A stretch of 34,324 nucleotides of DNA from JBCCFW01 sp039029535 (GTDB taxonomy: Bacteria; Acidobacteriota; JBCCFW01): assembly GCA_039029535.1 (NCBI GenBank), contig JBCCFW010000072.1, positions 1 to 34,324 of the forward strand, in the 5' to 3' direction. The notes under the pieces are model-generated. The model was not told the DNA's origin. It searched no databases and saw only the letters and a program-made list of their open reading frames with translations. Of this stretch, positions 7,584-16,157 are shown one piece after another. The translations under genes were made by a program, and so were the position numbers. The first letter of the stretch is position 1. Every line of letters begins with the position of its first letter.

Positions 7584-10500
7584 GTGACCAGCCTCCCGTG
7601 TCTCCGCTCCCTCGTCCTTTTCTTCTCTCTCGTCTCCCTTGCCCCGCTCACGGCGGCCCAGACCATCACCTGGGTCGGCAACGGCAACTGGAGCGATCCC
7701 GACAACTGGAGCCTCCCGCGCATCCCCCAGGCCGGGGACGACGTGCTCATCGACGGCGGCGGCCCCGTCGCGATGGACGTCGGCGCGACCATCGACAGTC
7801 TCGAGCTCGCCAACAACCGACTCGTCATCGATGGCGCGACCCTCAGCCTGACCGACAGCTTCGAGGTCGCCTCCACTGCCACGCTTCAGGTCGACGACGG
7901 CATCGTGAACGGCGGCACCGTCACCATCGACGGCGCCCTCGAGTGGAACGGCGGCCAGTTCCGCAACGGCAATCGGCTGCGCATCGGTGAGACCGGCTCC
8001 ATCGCCATCGACGGCGACGCCACCAAGAGCCTGCTCGCCCGCGACCTCGAGCTCGCCGTCGACCTCACCGTTCAGGGCACCGGTCAGCTCAGCGCTCGCG
8101 ACTGCACCATCACGGTACCGGCCGGAGTCCTCGTCGACCTCCGCAGCGACGCCAACCTGCATCACCAACAGACCACCGGGCTCGAGCTCAAGCCGATCGT
8201 CGAGCTCGCCGGCACCCTCCGAAAGTCCCTCGGTGCTGGCGAGACCCTCAACGACTGGCAGCTCACCCTCGCCGACACCGGTCGGCTCGAGATCCTCTCG
8301 GGAACGATGCGTCAACTCGGCGAGACCGAGTGCAACGGCGGGACGATCCAGGTGGCCGCCGACAGCAGCCAGACCTTCGTGGAAGGCACGCACGTCCTCA
8401 ACGACGGCAGCACTCTCGAGGGCGACGGGGACACCATCATCAGCGGCGGCTTCGTCCGGGTCTTCGACACGGTGACCGCCGAGAGACTGGAAGTCACCAC
8501 CGGTGGCGACCTCCACGGCAGCGGCACCCTCTCGGTGACCGAGCGTCTCGACTGGACCGGAGGCTTCATCCGTCAGTCCGGAACGGTCCGCATCGAGACC
8601 GACGCCACCGCGGTAATCTCCGGCGATGTCGTGCGGTCGCAAGAAGGGCGACGCTTCGAGAACGCCGGCCTGTTTCTCTACGAGGGCACGGGCTCCTATC
8701 GTGGGTTCGACACGACCTTCGTCAACGAGGAGGGCGCCACCTTCGAGATCCGCAACAGCAACCGTCTCGACTACAGCCCGGTGAGCGGCCTGGAGCCCCG
8801 CCAGGTCTTCATCAACCGCGGCACGCTGGTGAAGTCCACCGACGACGGGACGACCGACTTCGAGCTCGAGCTCCTCAACGAGCCCACCGGAGTGGTCCGA
8901 GTCGACACCGGCCGGCTCGACCTCGAAGGCGGCGGCAGCAGCTTCGCCACCGGCACCGGCAGCTACGTCATCGCGGCCGACGCCGTCCTCCAGTTCAGCG
9001 CCAACACCCACGACTTCGGCGCCGGCGCGACTTTCTCCGGCGATGGCGAGCTGGAGGTCACCGACACGGCCCGCTTCCGCCCCTTCGCCGACGTGAGCGC
9101 CCCGCGCCTGACGCTTCGTGACAACGCCGAGCTCGGCGGGAGCGAGACCTTCACGATCGACGAGACCTTCACCTGGCTCGGGGGCAACGTCTTCCACTCC
9201 GGGACCGTGCGACTCGCCGAGGGCGGCACCGGCACGTTGGAGACCAACACCTTCAAGCGTCTCCGCTTCGGCACCTTCGCCGTCGCGGGAGACGTCGTCA
9301 TGAAGGACGGGGGCAACCTCCAGGGTCAGGGCGGCACGCTCCTGATAGAGGAGACCGGCAGCTTCGACGTTCAAACCGATGCGGACTTCGGCTTCGACCG
9401 CACCACCGGGCTCGAGCCTCAGCCGATCCTCGTCAACCGAGGGCTCTTGAAGAAGACCGCCGGAGCTGGCGACACCCTCGTCTCCTTCGCTGCCACCAAC
9501 GAAGGAACGCTGGAGGTCACCAGCGGTCGCCTCGACTTCCGCGGAGGCAACTACCTGCAGACCGCTGGCTCAACGGTGATCCGCGATGCGATCTTGAGAA
9601 GCCCCCAGGTCAATCTCAACGGCGGCACCCTGGGTGGCACCGGCACCGTCGAAGGCACGCTCAACAACTTCGGTCGAGTCGAGCCCGGCCTCTCTCCCGG
9701 CCAGCTCCTGGTCACCAGCTCTTACTTCCAAGCCGCCGATGCGGTCCTGGCCATCGAGCTCGGCGGCCCCACGCCCGGCACCGACTTCGACCAGCTCGTC
9801 GTCAACGGAACGGCCACGCTCGCCGGCGAGCTTCAGGTGGAGCTCATCGACGGCTTCGAGCCGGAAGCAGGCACCCTGTTCACCATCCTCGACGCGGTGA
9901 ATCGATCCACCGAGTTCGACCGCGTGGTCGCCGACCTCCCCGGCGGCGCCTCGTTCGTCGACCGCTACGACGGCGCCGACGTGCAGGTCGAGCTCCAAAC
10001 CCCCTTCGACCTCGCGCTTCGAGTCAGCGCCTCGCCCGAGCTGGCCGCGATCGGTCGCCTCCTCACCTACACCTTGCAGGTCACCAACGCCGGGAGCGGC
10101 GACGCGAGCAACGTCATGGTCACCGCCGAGCTCCCCCCCGAGGTCGTGCTGGTCGAACCCGACGGCCTCGCCGGCATGACCGACGACTGCACCGTGGACG
10201 AGCGCACCATCACCTGCTCGATCGCGACCCTTCCTCAAGGCGAGACAGGCCTGCTCACCATCGCCACGCGTCTCCTCGAAGAGGGCAACCCACTCCTGAT
10301 GGCCAGCGTCACCGCCGATCAGCTCGACGAGATCGTCGGCAACGACGAGGCCGAGACGACCACGTTGGGCGTCGCAGAAGAGCCGGTGAGCCTGGGGCCG
10401 AGCGAGGTCCACTCCGAGACCGGCGACGAGGAAGTCGTCGTGTCCCTCGACGTCGACGCCGGAGCGCTCGACGTCACCACCGGCACGTTGCGCTTCGACT

Positions 10501-11642
10501 ATGACCCGGCCGCTCTCGACTTCACGGGGCACGAGCTCGAGGAGGACTGCGGCGACAGTGCCGTGAACGTCGACGAAGTCCTGGGCGAGGTCATGCTCGA
10601 CCTGGACTGCATCGCGAGCACGGGTCGCTTTCCCGCGGGCCGACTCCGCTTCGCGCTGCCGCCGCTGATCGGCTTCCGCGCCCGTTTCGACCTCGGCTGT
10701 CAGGGCGCGACGCTCGGTGGGCTCGCGACGCCGGCGGCCTGCTCCGACGGTCGGCTCAGCGTCGGCTGCACGCTCGGAGACCTGGCGCCCGCCGGCGGCG
10801 ACGGCGTCCTCGATTGGCGCGACGTCCTGGCGGCCCATCGCAAGGCGAGCGGTCTCGAAGCCACCACCGAGCGTGACCTCGCCTGCGGTGACCTCCACCC
10901 CGGCACCGTGACCTGCACGCCTCTCGAGGGAGCCCGCAACTGGTGCGCGGAGGGTGACGGTCGACTCGATGCCGGCGACGTCGCGGCGCTGCGTCGCCAG
11001 GTCTTGGGACTCGATCGCGCGAGCTGCGCGGGTTGCCCCTTCCAGGCCGCCGGCTTCGAAGAGCCCCCGGGGCTCCTGCCCGGTGACGTCGTGGCTCCCT
11101 TCGGCGTCGTCGACATCACCGACGTCGTGGCCCTGCTGCGCTTCTCGGTCGGGCTCGTGGTCCCCGACGACGATGACCTGGCGGCCGGTGACATCAGCCC
11201 CACGCAACGCGAAGGCGAGCTCACGGTCGTCGTCCGCAACGATCGGATCGACATCGGCGACGTCGTTCAGGGGCTGCGACTCTCGGTCGGGCTCGACGCG
11301 CTCGAGTGGCCCGCTCACGAGATCATCGTCGTGCTGGACGAGGCTGCCGACGTCCTGGGCGCGGCGGCCGTCGTCTCCGGCTGGCCGGCCGGCGTCGAGC
11401 TGCTCGACCTCGTCTCGTCGGCCTGTGGCGACGGCGACCCCCTCAGCGACGAGCGTCACGACGCTCGCTGGGCGGTGAGCTGCGTCAGCGATCCCGTCGC
11501 CGTGTCCGTCGCCGACGAGCTGTTCCGGCTGCGCTACCGCGCCCCCCTGGCGGTCGCCCCCGGCTCGCTGGAGCTCGAGCTCTCGGCGGTGGACGACGGC
11601 GACGCGCTGCTCACGGAAGGGAGCCTCGACACGGGCTCGTGA
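7584..11642 (+). CDS. Secreted beta-repeat protein C with DUF11, cohesin-like and dockerin-like modules
   Basis: GTG 7584 gives a clean signal peptide (about 26 residues ending LAPLTAAQ). An in-frame GTG at 7530, with AGGA 3 nt before it, would add an Arg-rich 18-residue extension, so the start is uncertain. The mature protein opens TITWVGNGNWSDPDNW, a common start of extracellular beta-solenoid proteins, and has three repeats of about 205 residues marked by (T/S)GLE(P/L) followed by NRGxLxK near 8172, 8781 and 9401. Then come a DUF11-like domain (about 810-930), a cohesin-like beta-sandwich (about 935-1050; TGTLRFDYDPAALDFTG) and four dockerin-like Ca2+ segments (about 1061-1239; DGVLDWRDVLAA, GRLDAGDVAALRR, VVDITDVVALLRF, RIDIGDVVQGLRL). 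A second cohesin-like region ends the protein. Function is not known; an extracellular structural or binding role is inferred. Confidence 0.86.
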   Translation: MTSLPCLRSLVLFFSLVSLAPLTAAQTITWVGNGNWSDPDNWSLPRIPQAGDDVLIDGGGPVAMDVGATIDSLELANNRLVIDGATLSLTDSFEVASTATLQVDDGIVNGGTVTIDGALEWNGGQFRNGNRLRIGETGSIAIDGDATKSLLARDLELAVDLTVQGTGQLSARDCTITVPAGVLVDLRSDANLHHQQTTGLELKPIVELAGTLRKSLGAGETLNDWQLTLADTGRLEILSGTMRQLGETECNGGTIQVAADSSQTFVEGTHVLNDGSTLEGDGDTIISGGFVRVFDTVTAERLEVTTGGDLHGSGTLSVTERLDWTGGFIRQSGTVRIETDATAVISGDVVRSQEGRRFENAGLFLYEGTGSYRGFDTTFVNEEGATFEIRNSNRLDYSPVSGLEPRQVFINRGTLVKSTDDGTTDFELELLNEPTGVVRVDTGRLDLEGGGSSFATGTGSYVIAADAVLQFSANTHDFGAGATFSGDGELEVTDTARFRPFADVSAPRLTLRDNAELGGSETFTIDETFTWLGGNVFHSGTVRLAEGGTGTLETNTFKRLRFGTFAVAGDVVMKDGGNLQGQGGTLLIEETGSFDVQTDADFGFDRTTGLEPQPILVNRGLLKKTAGAGDTLVSFAATNEGTLEVTSGRLDFRGGNYLQTAGSTVIRDAILRSPQVNLNGGTLGGTGTVEGTLNNFGRVEPGLSPGQLLVTSSYFQAADAVLAIELGGPTPGTDFDQLVVNGTATLAGELQVELIDGFEPEAGTLFTILDAVNRSTEFDRVVADLPGGASFVDRYDGADVQVELQTPFDLALRVSASPELAAIGRLLTYTLQVTNAGSGDASNVMVTAELPPEVVLVEPDGLAGMTDDCTVDERTITCSIATLPQGETGLLTIATRLLEEGNPLLMASVTADQLDEIVGNDEAETTTLGVAEEPVSLGPSEVHSETGDEEVVVSLDVDAGALDVTTGTLRFDYDPAALDFTGHELEEDCGDSAVNVDEVLGEVMLDLDCIASTGRFPAGRLRFALPPLIGFRARFDLGCQGATLGGLATPAACSDGRLSVGCTLGDLAPAGGDGVLDWRDVLAAHRKASGLEATTERDLACGDLHPGTVTCTPLEGARNWCAEGDGRLDAGDVAALRRQVLGLDRASCAGCPFQAAGFEEPPGLLPGDVVAPFGVVDITDVVALLRFSVGLVVPDDDDLAAGDISPTQREGELTVVVRNDRIDIGDVVQGLRLSVGLDALEWPAHEIIVVLDEAADVLGAAAVVSGWPAGVELLDLVSSACGDGDPLSDERHDARWAVSCVSDPVAVSVADELFRLRYRAPLAVAPGSLELELSAVDDGDALLTEGSLDTGS

Positions 11643-11696
11643 CCCACGCCTTCGACCGGCCGAGGGCCACCGATCCCGGTCGCCTCCCCGAAACCG

Positions 11697-11762
11697 ATCG
11701 GCCGAGGACCTCAGCGCGAGGCAGGGTTTGACGAGAGCCCCTGCCTCGCTTCCTCGGCCGAT
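11697..11762 (+). terminator. Nested long hairpin between protein C and the sigma factor gene
   Basis: The outer arms ATCGGCCGAGGA (11697-11708) and TCCTCGGCCGAT (11751-11762) are perfect complements of 12 bp. Inside them GCGAGGCAGGG (11716-11726) pairs perfectly with CCCTGCCTCGC (11739-11749), leaving a 12-nt loop. It sits 54 nt after the stop of protein C and 98 nt before the sigma factor ATG. There is no T-tract, so it may be a terminator or a control element in the sigma factor leader. Confidence 0.55.
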
Positions 11763-11860
11763 GTCGAGCTTCGCGGGAGACGCCGGGATCGCGCCCTCGG
11801 CCGGTCACCCCTCGCGTGCCGGTCCTTTACAGCGACGGGAGCGACGTCCGAGGATCGCGC

Positions 11861-12496
11861 ATGGACGGCGCGACTCCCGACCTGCTCGAGCGCTTCAAGC
11901 AGGGCGACAGCGGGGCCTACCGCACCTTGGCCGAACGCTACGACGGCGATCTCCGTCGCTACGCGCGGTCGAGGATGGATGCGTCCCTGCAAGCCGAGGT
12001 CACGGTCGACGACCTCCTTCAAGAAGTTCACGAGGAGTCGCTCAAGGGCATCGCGCGCTTCGAGTACCGCCGCGAGCGTGCCTTCTTCTTCTGGCAGTGC
12101 GGCATCGCGCGCAACCGCATCCGCAAGCACTGTGAGCGTCTGAAGCGACGACCACCGGCCCCCCAGCTCTCGGCCTTGCCTCGCGAGCACGCCGTCTCGT
12201 CGGCCCAGGTTCTCGCCGAATGGATGAAGGCGGGACCCTCTCCACTCAAGGCGGCCGCCCGACGGCAAGACGGCCACCTCATCGCGCTGGCGATGGACCA
12301 ACTCTCCGATGCCCATCGTGAGGCCCTGCTGCTCCGCCACGTGGAGGGCCTCTCGGGTCCGGAGGCCGCCGCACGCCTGGGCATCGAGCCCGGCGCCTTC
12401 CGCAAGCGCGTGCACGACGCGAAGCTGAAGCTCGCGGGGCTGCTCGACGACCTCCTCGGCGAGGACGAGCGACGCGCCAACCTCGACCTGCGATGA
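11861..12496 (+). CDS. ECF-type RNA polymerase sigma factor
   Basis: This 211-residue ECF sigma factor directs RNA polymerase to a specific promoter set. Region 2 is visible at residues about 5-70 (FKQGDSGAYRTLAERY, VTVDDLLQEV, ARFEYRRERAFFFW), and region 4 at about 145-195 (LSDAHREALLLRHVEGLSG, EAAARLGIEPGAFRKRVHDA), the helix-turn-helix that contacts the -35. The ATG at 11861 is chosen because GAGG lies eight bases upstream; an in-frame GTG at 11816 would add 15 non-conserved residues. It overlaps the kinase gene by 4 bp (ATGA), implying translational coupling. Sigma factors of this type paired with Ser/Thr kinases are frequent in Planctomycetota. No anti-sigma factor gene is adjacent, so control by the kinase is the obvious but untested idea. 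Confidence 0.93.
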   Translation: MDGATPDLLERFKQGDSGAYRTLAERYDGDLRRYARSRMDASLQAEVTVDDLLQEVHEESLKGIARFEYRRERAFFFWQCGIARNRIRKHCERLKRRPPAPQLSALPREHAVSSAQVLAEWMKAGPSPLKAAARRQDGHLIALAMDQLSDAHREALLLRHVEGLSGPEAAARLGIEPGAFRKRVHDAKLKLAGLLDDLLGEDERRANLDLR

Positions 12497-15237
12497 GCGA
12501 CGAGCCCCGCGATCGCTCGGAGGACGACGGCCCTCCGGACTCGAACGAGGAGCTCCTGCTCCGACTCGAGGAGGAGTTCGAAGACGCCCTCCTCCGCGGA
12601 GAGCGTCCGAGCATCGACGACTACTGTGAGCGGCATCCGGCCCTCGCCGACAGCCTGCGGCCAGCGTTGCAGGCCTCGTTGTTGCTGCACGACGTCGGGC
12701 TCGACTCCGACGAGGCCGGCCCGCCCTCTCGCCTCGGTCGCTTCGATCTCGGCGAGGCCCTGGGTGCCGGAGGCATGGCCACGGTCCATCGGGCCCGTGA
12801 CGTCGACCTTCAGCGCGACGTCGCGCTGAAGGTCTTCCACCCCCGCGGCGCGGACGCTCGACATGGACGGGATCGCTTCTTGCGAGAGGCCCGCAGCCTC
12901 GCCCGCTTGCGGCATCCTCGGGTCGTGGCCGTGCACGAGGTCGGTGAGCAGGAGGGCTGGTGCTATCTCGCCACCGAGCTCCTGGCCGGCTCGTTGCAAG
13001 ACCACGTCCCGCCACCGGAGGTCGAGCTCGACCTCGTCGAGCAGCGTCGGGCGGTCGGCTGGATCGTCGAGGCCGCCGAGGGTCTCGCGCACGCCCACGC
13101 CCAGGGCGTGCTGCATCGCGACGTCAAGCCGGCCAACCTCTTGCTGGACGCCGACGGACGAGCCAGCGTGGCCGACTTCGGCCTGGCGCGCCTCGAGGGC
13201 CAGGCGGAGCTCACGCGTACCGGAGAGAGGTTGGGCACGCCCGGGTACTGGTCACCCGAGCAAGTCTCGGGGCGTCCCGTCGACGTCCGCAGCGACGTGC
13301 ACTCGCTGGGCACGACGCTGCGGGTCTTGCTGACCGGCGCCCTGCCGGAAGCTCCCGAGGACCGGTCGCGCTGGCGTCGCGTGCCGGCTCGCTTGCAGGC
13401 GATCATCGAGCGCGCCACGGCCCCTGTCCCCGACCGACGCCACGCCGACATGACCGCGTTTCGGGACGAGCTCGTCGCGTGGCTCGAAGGGCGCCCCACC
13501 CCCAGCGAACGACGTCGGCGGGCCCGTTCACGGACGCTGCTGGTGACCATGGGTCTCCTCGTCGTCGCAGCGGCAATGCTCGCCTGGCGCGAACGACCGC
13601 TCCCTCACGGCGGCTGGCTGATCGAGCACGGGACACGCGAGCGCCAGGGTGCCCCGCGACCACCGGTGATCGAACGCGTCCTGCGGGACGCGGCCGGCTG
13701 GGATGAGCGAGACCCGACCCAACCGTTCGTGATGGACGGTTCGAGCCTGCAGGTGGCCGTCGAGTCGCGGCTCCGCGGACCCCGGGTCGTCCTGCGTCGT
13801 GATGGCGAGACGGTCGCGGGCGTACGACTCGACGAGACCAGCGTGGCCGGTCTCTCCAACTGGACGCTCCGCGCCAACCGCGATCTCGACGGTGACGACC
13901 TGCCCGACTTCTTGCTGGGCTCGAATCAGCAGGTGTCGGCCTGGGTGAAGCTCGAACCCGAGGCCTGGGGCCCTGGCGAGGGCTGGCGTCGTCGGCTCGG
14001 CAGCGACCCCTCGCATGGCTCGGTCACCGTGACGGACTGGGACGGAGACGGTCGGCTGGAGATCCTCGTCGGTGAGTCGGGCCTGCTGGGTGATCACCCC
14101 GCCGACACGCCGGCCAGGCTCCGCAGCTTCGACCTGACCACCGGCGATGAAGAGAGGAGCTGGCCTCTCGAAGGCATGTTCCGCTCCACGCCCCAGCTCC
14201 TGCGCACTCGCTCAGGTCACCCCATCGCCGTGTTCGCGGACTCCGACTCGACGCGGAGCCTCCGCGAAGGACGACTCGGGCCCTGGCTCCATCGCATCGA
14301 CGTGGCCAGTGGCGAGGTCCTCGCGCGGCACCTCGGAGAAGAGCACCACTTCGGCACGCGGCCGGTGTTCGTCGACGTCGGTGACGGAGGGCTCGCGGGC
14401 GTGCTCGCCGGGAGCTGGACCTATGGTCCGACCGATGCGGCGGGACGGCTCACGTCCAGCGGCGAGCTCACCCTGTGGACGTCGGCTCTCGACGAGTGGT
14501 GGACGTGGGGCGCAGGTGGTCGTCTCAGCTCACCGCTGCTCACGGAGCAGGACGGTCGCTCACCGACCGAGGCCTGCATCGTCGTCGGCGACCGACTCGA
14601 CTGCCTGCTGCTGTCACCCGAGCTGCCTCCTGCGGAGCGGACGCTCTGGAGCGCTGCGCTGCCGACCGGTGACTTCGTCGAGAACGCGCCGGTCTCCGTG
14701 GGAGATCTCGATGGAGATGGCTTCGACGAAGTGGCGGCGGGCACCCGTGGCGGACGCGTGCTCGTGGCCGGACGTCGGGCGACTGAGGGTCGGCACGCCC
14801 TCCTCTCCTCCCCGCCCACGAATGAAGACGGGGGTCGCCCGAGCATCACCGCACGACCGGCCTCCTGGCGCGACCCCAGTACCGGACGTCTTCAGCTCGT
14901 GGCCTGCACGGGGACGGGCTCGGTCCTGGGTTGGGACGGTCTCCGGCACGAAGAACCCGCCTGGTCGTTCGAGACGGCGGGCGGGATCCTCGCGAGCCCT
15001 CGAGTGGTCTGGCTCACAGCCGAGCGACCGACAGTGCTCGTCGCCAGCAGTGACCGCTGGCTCTACCTGCTCGAGCCGCCGGCGACGAGCGGAGCAGCAC
15101 CGCGCATCACCTGGTCGTACTGCGCCGAGGGAGGTCTCGACGGCACGCCATCGGTGGTCGAGGTCGACGGCACGCGGTGGGTGGTCTTCACCGACCGGTC
15201 CCGGCACGTGAGCTGCGTCCCGCTCCTGACGCGCTGA
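12493..15237 (+). CDS. Transmembrane Ser/Thr protein kinase with propeller-like sensor domain
   Basis: The 914-residue protein has an acidic N-terminal helical segment typical of sigma-linked kinases (RPSIDDYCERHPALADSLRP, about 39-58). A Hanks-type kinase domain spans about 78-335: Gly loop GAGGMATVHRA at 91, ATP-binding Lys113 in ALKVF, catalytic HRDVKPANL at 208-216 with Asp210, DFGLA at 228, and activation-loop TPGYWSPEQ. All key catalytic residues are present, so it should be active. One membrane helix at about 348-366 precedes an outer region of about 545 residues with FG-GAP/VCBS-like motifs (LDGDDLPDFLLGS, WDGDGRLEILVGES, LDGDGFDEVAAGT), suggesting a beta-propeller sensor outside the cytoplasmic membrane. 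It is co-transcribed with the sigma factor (4-bp overlap), its probable target or partner. The ligand is unknown. Confidence 0.93.
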   Translation: MSDEPRDRSEDDGPPDSNEELLLRLEEEFEDALLRGERPSIDDYCERHPALADSLRPALQASLLLHDVGLDSDEAGPPSRLGRFDLGEALGAGGMATVHRARDVDLQRDVALKVFHPRGADARHGRDRFLREARSLARLRHPRVVAVHEVGEQEGWCYLATELLAGSLQDHVPPPEVELDLVEQRRAVGWIVEAAEGLAHAHAQGVLHRDVKPANLLLDADGRASVADFGLARLEGQAELTRTGERLGTPGYWSPEQVSGRPVDVRSDVHSLGTTLRVLLTGALPEAPEDRSRWRRVPARLQAIIERATAPVPDRRHADMTAFRDELVAWLEGRPTPSERRRRARSRTLLVTMGLLVVAAAMLAWRERPLPHGGWLIEHGTRERQGAPRPPVIERVLRDAAGWDERDPTQPFVMDGSSLQVAVESRLRGPRVVLRRDGETVAGVRLDETSVAGLSNWTLRANRDLDGDDLPDFLLGSNQQVSAWVKLEPEAWGPGEGWRRRLGSDPSHGSVTVTDWDGDGRLEILVGESGLLGDHPADTPARLRSFDLTTGDEERSWPLEGMFRSTPQLLRTRSGHPIAVFADSDSTRSLREGRLGPWLHRIDVASGEVLARHLGEEHHFGTRPVFVDVGDGGLAGVLAGSWTYGPTDAAGRLTSSGELTLWTSALDEWWTWGAGGRLSSPLLTEQDGRSPTEACIVVGDRLDCLLLSPELPPAERTLWSAALPTGDFVENAPVSVGDLDGDGFDEVAAGTRGGRVLVAGRRATEGRHALLSSPPTNEDGGRPSITARPASWRDPSTGRLQLVACTGTGSVLGWDGLRHEEPAWSFETAGGILASPRVVWLTAERPTVLVASSDRWLYLLEPPATSGAAPRITWSYCAEGGLDGTPSVVEVDGTRWVVFTDRSRHVSCVPLLTR

Positions 15238-15245
15238 GCCCCGGG

Positions 15246-15281
15246 TCTCTCGGGTCGTTCAGCGCACCGAACACCGAGAGA
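15246..15281 (+). terminator. Hairpin after the kinase gene
   Basis: TCTCTCGG (15246-15253) pairs with CCGAGAGA (15274-15281). A second short stem, GTTC (15257-15260) with GAAC (15269-15272), sits inside. It begins 8 bases after the kinase stop and has no T-tract. It probably ends the sigma-kinase transcript. Confidence 0.5.
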
Positions 15282-15362
15282 GCCTCGAGCACGTCTTCCC
15301 TGGCTGTCGAGCCACCCTCCGAGGACCGTTCTCTCGTCGCACCAGCGACCTCACGAGCCTGA

Positions 15363-15399
15363 GCATCTTGACGCCCACCAATGCAGGCATCAAGATGTC
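15363..15399 (+). promoter_or_regulatory. Operator/promoter of the VapBC-type pair, probably leaderless
   Basis: GCATCTTGACGC (15363-15374) and GCATCAAGATGT (15387-15398) form an inverted repeat, and each half is itself a near palindrome of the form GCATCnnGATGC. This is the expected layout of an autoregulatory toxin-antitoxin operator. The same bases supply TTGACG (15368-15373) and CAAGAT (15391-15396) with exactly 17 nt between them, a plausible -35/-10 pair. Transcription would then begin close to the ATG at 15402, and no Shine-Dalgarno sequence is present, so a leaderless mRNA is inferred. Confidence 0.6.
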
Positions 15400-15401
15400 T
15401 C

Positions 15402-15701
15402 ATGTCCAAGACGCGCACGACGCTGACTCTCGACGAAGACGTGGCACGTGAGCTCAAGGCCCGGGCTCGGCAGGAAGACCGCCCCTATCGCGACGTCGTC
15501 AACGACGCCCTTCGTCGCGGTCTCATGATCGGAGAGAAGCCCGTGCCTTACGGAAAGTTCCAGGTTCCGACCTTCAGCAGCGCCTTCCAGCCGGGCATCG
15601 ATCCGGGCCGGCTGAATCACCTGATCGATGAGCTGGAGACCGAGGACCAGCAGCGCTCGCTCACGCGCAGCCCCGACGGTTCGTCCGAGACCGACTCGTG
15701 A
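15402..15701 (+). CDS. VapB-like ribbon-helix-helix antitoxin
   Basis: This is a 99-residue protein. The N-terminal segment (KTRTTLTLDEDVARELKARA then EDRPYRDVVNDALRRGL, residues 3-41) has the strand-helix-helix pattern of ribbon-helix-helix antitoxins, which dimerise to bind the operator. The acidic C-terminal half (DELETEDQQRS) would wrap the toxin. ATG 15402 is preferred to the in-frame ATG at 15381, because the latter would place the operator inside the coding sequence and adds seven non-family residues. The stop overlaps the toxin start by 4 bp (GTGA), as is usual for type II pairs. Expected role: neutralise the downstream PIN toxin and repress the operon. Confidence 0.85.
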   Translation: MSKTRTTLTLDEDVARELKARARQEDRPYRDVVNDALRRGLMIGEKPVPYGKFQVPTFSSAFQPGIDPGRLNHLIDELETEDQQRSLTRSPDGSSETDS

Positions 15702-16126
15702 TCCTCCCGGACGTCAACCTCCTCATCTACGCCCACGACAGCGCCGCCCCCCATCACGAGACCGCCCGCGACTGGTGGTCCGACGCCCTGTCGGGCCGTT
15801 CGGTCGTCGGCCTCCCGTGGGTCGTGGTGCTCGGCTACGTCCGTCTCGTGACACATCGGCGGGTCCTCGTCCGCCCGCTGTCTGCCGAGGTCGCCCTCTC
15901 CCACGTGAGGGCCTGGATGGACCGACCGCAGGTCCAGGTGCTCCAGCCCGGGCCCCGTCACGTCGACCTCCTCGAGTCCCTGGCCGAGGAGGCCGGCACC
16001 GCCGGCGGCCTGACCACTGATCTCCACCTGGCCGCCCTCGCCATCGAGCACCGCTGCGAGCTCTGCTCCAACGACGCCGACTTTGGCCGCTTCTCCGGCC
16101 TGCTCTGGCGAAACCCGCTCCGCTGA
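15698..16126 (+). CDS. VapC-like PIN-domain ribonuclease toxin
   Basis: A 142-residue PIN domain, the usual length for the family. It opens MILPDVNLLIYAHD with the first catalytic Asp at residue 5. Later acidic positions are Asp108 in LTTDLHLAALAIEH and Asp126/Asp128 in CSNDADFGRF, and it ends with the family-typical LLWRNPL. The central Glu of many VapC proteins is replaced here by VVVLGYVRLVTH, a pattern I associate with one VapC subgroup, so activity is still likely. VapC toxins cut specific RNAs (tRNA or rRNA) using Mg2+; the target cannot be read from sequence. It starts with GTG overlapping the antitoxin stop. The pair sits between the kinase and the giant gene and has no evident functional link to either. 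Confidence 0.92.
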   Translation: MILPDVNLLIYAHDSAAPHHETARDWWSDALSGRSVVGLPWVVVLGYVRLVTHRRVLVRPLSAEVALSHVRAWMDRPQVQVLQPGPRHVDLLESLAEEAGTAGGLTTDLHLAALAIEHRCELCSNDADFGRFSGLLWRNPLR

Positions 16127-16157
16127 GGTGGTGAGGGCTGCTCTGCGAGCCCATCGC

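Noticed and set aside
15177..15362. Small open frame after the kinase gene
   Set aside because: It overlaps the kinase C-terminus out of frame and covers the terminator-like hairpin, with no coding features.
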